DNA from: Bacillota bacterium
GTDB lineage: Bacteria > Bacillota > Bacilli > Alicyclobacillales > SLC66
Assembly (NCBI GenBank): GCA_021799325.1
Contig: JAJZAS010000089.1
Coordinates: forward strand, 1 to 6,429
Direction: 5' to 3'
Length of the DNA stretch: 6,429 bases
Part shown: piece by piece, positions 1-4,996 of the stretch
Numbering within the stretch: position 1 is the stretch's first letter
How the letters are laid out: every line of letters begins with the position of its first letter
Notes under the pieces: model-generated
What the model saw: the letters and a program-made list of their open reading frames with translations, nothing else
Told to the model about the DNA's origin: nothing
Database searches by the model: none
Translations under genes and position numbers: made by a program

Positions 1-2271
1 ATTCGCAGGCACTTTTGGGAAGACGTTACAGTGAATACCGGCACTCATGAAGACTTTGAAGAAACCTTTTACTCAATTAACCAGCAAGCGGCGGTGTTGG
101 CCGAACGGGAACGAACACACGCGCTACAGAGGCAACAGTGGAAGAAATTAAACCGGCTTCTCCCATCTCCTTATTTTGGACGCATCGATTTTCAAGAGGA
201 TGGCCTGAATTTCAGTGAGCAGGTCTATATTGGCATTTCGTCATTTCTGGATGATGAGGGACATTTTCTGATCTATGACTGGCGCAGTCCCATCGCGAGC
301 ATGTACTACGATCATTCCCCTGGCGAGGCCTTCTATGACGCACCGTCTGGACGGATCACAGGGAAAATGGAATTGAAGCGACAATATCAGATTCAGGGCG
401 GCAAAATTCAAAATATGTTTGATGCGAACCTGACGATTGGGGATGAATTATTGCAACAAGTGCTCGGTAAAGGCGCGGACTCGCAAATGAAAAGCATCGT
501 CGCCACCATACAGAAAGAACAAAACGCCATTATTCGTGATGATAAAAAAAAGATGCTGATTGTGCAAGGCGCTGCCGGTAGTGGCAAAACCTCTGCCGCG
601 TTGCAGCGAGTAGCCTACTTACTGTACAAACACCGCGATTCACTCACTGCCGACCAAGTCCTTCTTTTCTCGCCTAACCCGATTTTCAACAGCTATGTAT
701 CGACCGTTTTACCCGAGCTTGGGGAGGAGAACATGCAGCAGACTACTTTTCAGGACTATCTCGAATATGGTCTGGGATCAACTTTTCAGCTTGAGGATCC
801 TTTCGATCAGATTGAATACGTATTGACCGCACGATCAGCACCTGAGTATGATGCCCGTCTTTTAGGGATCGAGTATAAAGCGTCAAGGCATTTCCTGAAT
901 GCCATCAACCATTATGGCTTGTGGTTGAGGGATAAAGGCATGAGGTTCAATCACATTCGGTTTCAAAGCCGCATTTTGATTTCCTCGGAACAAATGAAAG
1001 CTCAATTTTACAGTTACTCATCTTCTTTGTCCCTAAGTGATCGTATCGTCCTCTTGCAAAAATGGTTGGCTAACGAGCTTGCTGAACGGGAAATTGAGGA
1101 GATGGAAGCAAAGTGGGTAGATGAAGAATTGAATTACCTGGACAATGACGAGTATGCAGAGGTCTTCAGTCAACTGCACAAGGAGAGGGAACTCCTTGAT
1201 ATCGCCGAGCAGTATGCCGAAATTCATTCGAGAATTCATAAACAGCAGCGTGGGGATGAAAGTGACATTCACTTCGCCGAACAAGAAGAACAACTGCTTC
1301 GTCAAAAAATCGTCCATGACCGTTTTAAACCACTGAGGCGAAGCGTAAAAAAAAGAAGGTTTGTTGATGTCCGAGGGATGTATGCGCAGTTGTTCAGCGA
1401 GGAATCTAGATTTCGGGAGATGACTGGTGAAGCGGATGTGCCGGAGCGATGGATGGAAATTTGCGAGATGTCCAAAGAACGGCTCCGCAGGCGCGAACTT
1501 TTCTATGAAGATGCGACACCTTATTTGTATCTAAAAGAATTAATCGAGGGCGTACGGACCAATGCGAAGATAAAGTATGTCTTTGTAGATGAGGGACAGG
1601 ATTATTCGCTGTTTCAATATGAGTATCTCAAGAAATTGTTTCCTAGCGCTAGAATGACGGTGCTTGGTGATTTCAGACAGGCCATCTTCGCGCAGACTAC
1701 TAATTTGCACGATGCTGACTCGCCTTTATTTCATATATACGGTGAGGAGGAAACAAGCGCGGTCCGTCTGATGAGAAGTTATCGATCCACGAAAGAAATT
1801 GTGGGTTTTACCAAAAGCCTCCTGCCTGATGGGGATGATATCATTCCTTTTAAAAGAAGTGGTGAGAAGCCTCTTCTTGTGGCACTAGAAAGTAGGGTAG
1901 CGCGGGATTCACGATTGTGGCAAGACATTGCTTCCCTTAAAGCGGAAGGATTCCATTCCATCGCCGTCATTACAAAAACCGCCGTAGAAAGCCGGGAAGC
2001 GTATGATTCATTGAGGCAAATGGGGGATCTCCCACTTCAACTGATTACGAAAGAGACGCAAACCTACGAGACAGGTGTGATGCTGATTCCCGTATACCTC
2101 GCAAAAGGGGTGGAGTTCGATGCGGTGATCATTTATGACGCGTCCTCCCAAGTTTACCGCCAGGAAAACGAGCGTAATCTTCTTTATACCGCATGTACGC
2201 GAGCCATGCACCGACTCGTACTATACTCGGTGCAGAAATGGTCGCCTTTTGTGAAGCCATTCGATCGTTAA
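1..2271 (+). CDS. helD: HelD-type RNA polymerase recycling ATPase (UvrD/Rep-like superfamily 1), 5' end outside window
   Basis: HelD binds RNA polymerase in the cytoplasm and uses ATP to free stalled or post-termination enzyme from nucleic acid (family knowledge). Numbering codons from base 1 (756 residues visible), I see the HelD-specific FWEDVTV (5-11), SPYFGRIDF (56-64) and YDWRSP (92-97), a Q-motif-like IQKEQ, Walker A GAAGSGKT (190-197), a charged helical insert around 394-440 followed by KKRRFVDVRGMYAQLF, Walker B VDEGQD (about 529-534), LGDFRQ (555-560), RSYRST (592-597), GVEFDAV (703-709) and the arginine-finger motif YTACTRA (729-735). A GTG at 31 could be read as a start, but the frame is open to base 1 and already encodes the conserved FWEDVTV across that GTG. 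The true start therefore lies upstream, and the missing part would be the N-terminal coiled coil that enters the polymerase secondary channel. Bacillus HelD is about 774 residues, so only a short piece is lost. All ATPase motifs are intact. No intrinsic terminator follows the TAA. Confidence 0.95.
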   Translation: MRRHFWEDVTVNTGTHEDFEETFYSINQQAAVLAERERTHALQRQQWKKLNRLLPSPYFGRIDFQEDGLNFSEQVYIGISSFLDDEGHFLIYDWRSPIASMYYDHSPGEAFYDAPSGRITGKMELKRQYQIQGGKIQNMFDANLTIGDELLQQVLGKGADSQMKSIVATIQKEQNAIIRDDKKKMLIVQGAAGSGKTSAALQRVAYLLYKHRDSLTADQVLLFSPNPIFNSYVSTVLPELGEENMQQTTFQDYLEYGLGSTFQLEDPFDQIEYVLTARSAPEYDARLLGIEYKASRHFLNAINHYGLWLRDKGMRFNHIRFQSRILISSEQMKAQFYSYSSSLSLSDRIVLLQKWLANELAEREIEEMEAKWVDEELNYLDNDEYAEVFSQLHKERELLDIAEQYAEIHSRIHKQQRGDESDIHFAEQEEQLLRQKIVHDRFKPLRRSVKKRRFVDVRGMYAQLFSEESRFREMTGEADVPERWMEICEMSKERLRRRELFYEDATPYLYLKELIEGVRTNAKIKYVFVDEGQDYSLFQYEYLKKLFPSARMTVLGDFRQAIFAQTTNLHDADSPLFHIYGEEETSAVRLMRSYRSTKEIVGFTKSLLPDGDDIIPFKRSGEKPLLVALESRVARDSRLWQDIASLKAEGFHSIAVITKTAVESREAYDSLRQMGDLPLQLITKETQTYETGVMLIPVYLAKGVEFDAVIIYDASSQVYRQENERNLLYTACTRAMHRLVLYSVQKWSPFVKPFDR

Positions 2272-2302
2272 CCGCTGTATGAGTAATTCTGGCTGAATTG
2301 CA

Positions 2303-2347
2303 CATCCTTAGTACGTCATCAATGGCGTTTATCACTAACGAAGGATG
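2303..2347 (+). promoter_or_regulatory. Possible hairpin covering the deacetylase ribosome binding site
   Basis: CATCCTT (2303-2309) is the exact complement of AAGGATG (2341-2347). Inside it AGT (2310-2312) can pair with ACT (2334-2336), leaving a 4-base bulge. Outside it GCA (2300-2302) can pair with TGC (2355-2357) across a short internal loop. The 3' arm contains the AAGGA Shine-Dalgarno core of the next gene, so folding would hide it. There is no T run after the stem, so this is not an intrinsic terminator. Pairing is seen in the sequence; a regulatory role is inference. Confidence 0.35.
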
Positions 2348-2350
2348 GAG
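2341..2350 (+). promoter_or_regulatory. Shine-Dalgarno region that decides the deacetylase start
   Basis: The stretch AAGGATGGAG matches the 16S anti-SD well. AAGGA (2341-2345) lies 8 bases before a GTG at 2354, and GGAG (2347-2350) lies 9 bases before a TTG at 2360. The first in-frame ATG (2345) sits inside this stretch with no spacer, so it is a poor start. GTG 2354 is preferred, with TTG 2360 close behind. Confidence 0.55.
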
Positions 2351-2353
2351 TTT

Positions 2354-3124
2354 GTGCAGTTGAATGGGATTAAGTTCAAAAAGACACTCATCGCACTAGT
2401 CGTTGTTTTTGGGAGTATTCCTATCGGTATCACAATGGCCTCATCCGATTTACCAATTGATTCCCCGGATCTTCACCAATCAGTGAAAGAGGTTGCTGAA
2501 ACTGTTCTGATAAGAAAAATTTCGACACATAAAAAAGTCGTGGCATTGACCTTTGATGATGGGCCAAGTGCCAAATTTACCCCTGTCATTATGGATGTTT
2601 TATGGAAATACCAGGTGAAAGCCACGTTCTTTGTGATCGGCTACAGGGCTGAAAAGTTTCCTGAGTTAATCGCGATGGAAATCAATCACCATTTCCAGGT
2701 GGGCAATCATTCTTTTCAACATAAAATCATGACTGGTAATTCACAATCAGATATATACAAAGAAATGATGAACGCGCAGCATGCCATAGAATCAGCAGCA
2801 GGGCACAAACAACAACCCCGGATGTTCCGACCTCCTCGGGGGAGGATCAACGAGAAGATAGTAAAGGTGGCCAACCAACAACATTACAAGGTGATCATGT
2901 GGAGCATCGATTCACGAGATTGGGAAAATCCAGGTGTGGGAAAAATCGTGAAACGCGTTTTGTCGCAGGTGCAAAACGGGGATATTATTTTATTCCACGA
3001 CCAAGGTGGAAGTCGCATGCAGACGGTAGAATCCTTAAAAGCGATTATTCCCGCATTGAAGAAAAGGGGGTTCGAATTGGTCACTGTGTCTGAGCTGGTT
3101 AACCTTGCAAACAATAAACGGTGA
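2354..3124 (+). CDS. Secreted or membrane-anchored polysaccharide deacetylase (NodB domain, CE4 family)
   Basis: CE4 enzymes remove N- or O-acetyl groups from cell-wall or extracellular glycans using a divalent metal (family knowledge). From the GTG start the protein is 256 residues. A basic KFKK (7-10) and a hydrophobic run (about 12-28) form a signal peptide or membrane anchor, so the catalytic domain should act outside the membrane. All five NodB motifs are present: TFDDGP (66-71; D68 likely base, D69 metal ligand), HSFQH (H119 and H123 metal ligands), RPPRGR (159-164), the DSRDW region (186-190), and LFHD (213-216; H215 likely catalytic acid). The protein is little more than one NodB domain with a leader; no cell-wall binding repeats are seen. 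The ATG at 2345 would add three residues but overlaps the Shine-Dalgarno sequence. Peptidoglycan (PdaA-like), chitooligosaccharide or other glycans are all possible substrates, so no symbol is given. A strong terminator follows at once, so this gene ends its transcript. Confidence 0.92.
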   Translation: MQLNGIKFKKTLIALVVVFGSIPIGITMASSDLPIDSPDLHQSVKEVAETVLIRKISTHKKVVALTFDDGPSAKFTPVIMDVLWKYQVKATFFVIGYRAEKFPELIAMEINHHFQVGNHSFQHKIMTGNSQSDIYKEMMNAQHAIESAAGHKQQPRMFRPPRGRINEKIVKVANQQHYKVIMWSIDSRDWENPGVGKIVKRVLSQVQNGDIILFHDQGGSRMQTVESLKAIIPALKKRGFELVTVSELVNLANNKR

Positions 3125-3134
3125 GGTTAACGAC

Positions 3135-3162
3135 AAGGTCAATCCGGCGGATTGACCTTTTT
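3135..3162 (+). terminator. Rho-independent terminator after the deacetylase gene
   Basis: AAGGTCAATCC (3135-3145) and GGATTGACCTT (3149-3159) form a perfect 11-bp stem around the 3-base loop GGC. A run of five T (3158-3162) ends it. It starts 10 bases after the deacetylase stop. No T run is placed to make it work on the minus strand. Confidence 0.9.
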
Positions 3163-3218
3163 GCTTAGCGCTTTATTGTATTTGTACAGATAATCAATCG
3201 TGCTTCCTAATCTTTGTA

Positions 3219-3233
3219 TATAATAGGTATAAT
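3219..3233 (+). promoter_or_regulatory. Candidate promoter: two TATAAT -10 boxes upstream of eamA
   Basis: Two exact TATAAT hexamers occur 9 bases apart at 3219-3224 and 3228-3233. They lie after the terminator and about 83-97 bases before the EamA start, so they are well placed to drive the three-gene operon. Neither has a good -35 box at 16-18 bases: the best for the second is TTCCTA (3204-3209). The region is AT-rich, so one or both boxes may be chance. If the second is used, transcription would begin near 3240. Confidence 0.5.
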
Positions 3234-3257
3234 CATAGTCTTTCCCTGATTTGCAAG

Positions 3258-3293
3258 TTGATCAAGTGATATAGATCACTAACGAAATAGTGA
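3258..3293 (+). repeat. Overlapping inverted repeats in the eamA leader (possible operator or alternative hairpins)
   Basis: The palindrome TTGATCAA (3258-3265) is followed by AGTGAT (3265-3270), a 4-base gap, and its complement ATCACT (3275-3280). The central part TCACTA (3276-3281) can instead pair with TAGTGA (3288-3293) across a 6-base loop. This gives three AGTGA half-sites, the middle one inverted, that compete for pairing. They lie downstream of both candidate -10 boxes, where a repressor could bind or an RNA switch could form. The function is not known. Confidence 0.45.
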
Positions 3294-3304
3294 ATGTTAG
3301 ATAT

Positions 3305-3310
3305 GAGGGA
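3305..3310 (+). promoter_or_regulatory. Ribosome binding site supporting a TTG start for eamA
   Basis: GAGGGA lies 5 bases before TTG 3316. In this frame the codon at 3304 is a TGA stop, and no ATG or GTG lies between it and the TTG, so the site fixes the unusual start. Confidence 0.7.
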
Positions 3311-3315
3311 TTCGT

Positions 3316-4212
3316 TTGCGATGGTTAGCTGTGTTGGCTTTGGTACTTGTCAGTGCTTTTTGGGGCGGTCATTCTGTCATTGGAAAAATCGCAGAACTGC
3401 AAATCTCGCCGTTAGCCCTGACGGTTTGGCGTTTTACATTTGGCGGATTATTGTACCTTCCGCTTTGGTATCGGCTTATTCGTAGTAAAGTCTGGACATG
3501 GAAACTGTTTTGGCAAGTCGCGTTTACCGGGCTCTTATGGGCGGTGCTTTATCCCCTTTTTTATTACAAAGCGCTAGAATACATCTCACCTGTACAAGGA
3601 TTGCTGCTCATTAACACTTCCCCTCTATTTGTCTTGATACTGAGCCGGCTGATGCTAAAAGAACGGATTCATATCATGCAACTGATTGGCATCTTGGTGG
3701 CGTTTGCCGGAATAGTATGGATGACCATGGGACAATGGGGCAACGCCACATCACTATTAGGTATTATGCTTACGCTTATTGCTTCCCTATCCTTTGCCGG
3801 TTATACCGTGTCATCAAGGAGCTTGTCTAAGCTCTCCCTATATGATCTGCTCGCGGCCATCTCGCTTTGGGGTGCCATTGATTCGTGGGTCATCGCACTT
3901 GTTTCCGGTAATGCGAATCAAGTTTGGCATGCGCTCGGTCACTTGAATCAAGCAGGATGGCTGGAATTGCTTTATATTGTTCTCATCGTGAATACCATCG
4001 CCTATGTGCTCTATCTATATGGGTTGCGCCGTTTATCAACACCTGTTTCCTCTGCGCTGACGTTTTACCCGCAGGCACTTTTTGCCGCATTGCTTCAATG
4101 GGTTTGGTTTGGCGATGTTCCTTCAGAAACGGTGGTCGTCAGTGCTGTTTTTATTTTAGGAGGAGTGCTATTAATGAATTTGCGTTTCAAGAGGGGAGAG
4201 GAATTATCATGA
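3316..4212 (+). CDS. EamA/DMT-family transporter, 10 predicted membrane helices, TTG start
   Basis: The product is a 298-residue inner-membrane carrier of the drug/metabolite transporter superfamily (RhaT/YdcZ/EamA type). Family members move small metabolites such as amino acids or nucleosides, usually outward; the substrate here cannot be read from sequence. Two EamA repeats are visible. Repeat 1 (about 5-137) has FWGGHSVIGK near its start and LLLINTSPLFVLILSRLMLKE around 96-116, then QLIGILVAFAGIVWM. Repeat 2 (about 146-287) starts LGIMLTLIASLSFAGYTV and has SSALTFYPQALFAALLQW around 245-262, ending ILGGVLLM. The repeat-2 counterpart of the KER motif is FGDVPSE, so it is less conserved. The length is normal for the family. 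The start is TTG, the only standard start between an in-frame stop (3304) and the conserved N-terminus, with GAGGGA 5 bases upstream. Its TGA overlaps the next gene's ATG, so the two are probably translationally coupled. It is not part of the ABC complex by any known rule; shared regulation is the likely link. Confidence 0.92.
   Translation: MRWLAVLALVLVSAFWGGHSVIGKIAELQISPLALTVWRFTFGGLLYLPLWYRLIRSKVWTWKLFWQVAFTGLLWAVLYPLFYYKALEYISPVQGLLLINTSPLFVLILSRLMLKERIHIMQLIGILVAFAGIVWMTMGQWGNATSLLGIMLTLIASLSFAGYTVSSRSLSKLSLYDLLAAISLWGAIDSWVIALVSGNANQVWHALGHLNQAGWLELLYIVLIVNTIAYVLYLYGLRRLSTPVSSALTFYPQALFAALLQWVWFGDVPSETVVVSAVFILGGVLLMNLRFKRGEELS
4197..4202 (+). promoter_or_regulatory. Ribosome binding site of the ABC ATPase, inside the eamA 3' end
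   Basis: AGAGGA, within a longer purine run (4190-4203), lies 6 bases before ATG 4209. It supports the start that overlaps the EamA stop as ATGA. The same frame is open far upstream (from an ATG at 3924), but that part lies over the EamA gene and has no ABC-like residues. Confidence 0.75.
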
Positions 4213-4994
4213 GACTGGAAGACGTGGCCATTTCCATGAAAAGCCTGAAAATGCTCTATGGTAATAAGCTGGTATTAAAGGAAATTGACCTTGAAGTGTA
4301 TCGTGGTCAAATTATAGGATACATTGGCCCCAACGGGGCAGGGAAATCCACCACTATCAAGGCGATACTCGGCCTTATCACTGGTTATATAGGTGAAATC
4401 CGCGTATTTGGAAGAAATATTGCGGACGGGGATGTAGGCTATAAACGTCAGATTGGTTATGTTCCAGAAACGGCAGAGATTTATGACGCGTTGACGCCCC
4501 GTGAGTATTTGACGTTTGTCGCCGGTCTGTATGGGATCAGTGAAGGACAAGCTGCTCGCAAAGCAAAGGCGCTGATGGATCTTTTTGACCTAAGGGATGC
4601 CTACCATGCCAGAATTTCTTCTTTTTCAAAAGGCATGAGGCAAAAAGTGATGCTGATCTCTAGTTTGCTACATAACCCAGATATACTCATTTTGGATGAA
4701 CCGTTAAGTGGACTCGATGCCAATAGTGTGATGGTGGTCAAAGATATTTTGAGTGAACTTGTGGCACAGGGAAAAACGATTTTTTATTCATCACACATCA
4801 TGGAAGTAGTGGAGAAGATCAGCAACCGCATTGTTCTCTTGCGAGACGGTCAAATTGTGGCCGATGGCAGTATGGAGGAGTTAAAAGGCCAATCTAACGA
4901 GTCTTCTCTTGAAGCGATTTTCAATGACATCACTGGCTTTCATGAGCATAAGGGGATTGCCGAACAATTTGTTTCCATCATACAAGAGGTGTGA
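4209..4994 (+). CDS. ABC transporter ATP-binding protein, EcsA-like/ABC-2 exporter type
   Basis: This 261-residue protein is the cytoplasmic motor of an exporter. It binds and hydrolyses ATP and drives the permease encoded next. Motifs in order: Walker A GPNGAGKST (40-48); Q-loop region IGYVPETAEIY, with E87 where many relatives have Q; signature FSKGMRQK (139-146) instead of LSGGQ; Walker B ILILDEP (159-165; catalytic E164); D-loop SGLDA; and H-loop H196 in SSHIME. VPET with FSKGM resembles EcsA of Bacillus (from memory), while the C-terminal SLEAIFNDITG is like ABC-2 type ATPases. All catalytic residues are present. The ATG at 4209 is chosen because it overlaps the EamA stop and has a ribosome binding site; ATG 4236 is an alternative that would remove nine residues. 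The permease begins 2 bases after the stop, so the two are surely a pair. Substrate unknown. Confidence 0.93.
   Translation: MRLEDVAISMKSLKMLYGNKLVLKEIDLEVYRGQIIGYIGPNGAGKSTTIKAILGLITGYIGEIRVFGRNIADGDVGYKRQIGYVPETAEIYDALTPREYLTFVAGLYGISEGQAARKAKALMDLFDLRDAYHARISSFSKGMRQKVMLISSLLHNPDILILDEPLSGLDANSVMVVKDILSELVAQGKTIFYSSHIMEVVEKISNRIVLLRDGQIVADGSMEELKGQSNESSLEAIFNDITGFHEHKGIAEQFVSIIQEV
4986..4991 (+). promoter_or_regulatory. Ribosome binding site of the ABC permease
   Basis: GAGGTG, formed by the last two sense codons of the ATPase gene, lies 5 bases before ATG 4997 and matches the SD consensus. It fixes the permease start and suggests coupled translation. Confidence 0.75.
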
Positions 4995-4996
4995 CG

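Noticed and set aside
1033..1317. Minus-strand open frame of 94 codons within helD
   Set aside because: It is antisense to a well-conserved part of helD, has no visible ribosome binding site, and its hydrophobic content follows from complementing charged codons.
2272..2340. Intrinsic terminator for helD
   Set aside because: No stem followed by a T run is present in this spacer.
3152..3179. Promoter made of TTGACC (3152-3157) and TATTGT (3174-3179)
   Set aside because: The -35 part lies within the terminator stem and the -10 match is only four of six; the downstream TATAAT boxes are better.
3140..3315. A small RNA or riboswitch of known class in the eamA leader
   Set aside because: Apart from the terminator and short inverted repeats I see no conserved core of any riboswitch, T-box or tRNA-like fold; the leader after the likely start is only about 75 bases.
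4..4082. 13-base repeat CGCAGGCACTTTT at 4-16 and 4070-4082
   Set aside because: Both copies are within unrelated coding sequence, encode different frames, and one such match is expected to occur fairly often in a window of this size.
3924..4208. An ATPase reading frame extended upstream to ATG 3924
   Set aside because: The added 95 residues overlap eamA in another frame, are rich in Cys and Arg with no ABC character, and the ATGA overlap at 4209 has a proper ribosome binding site.
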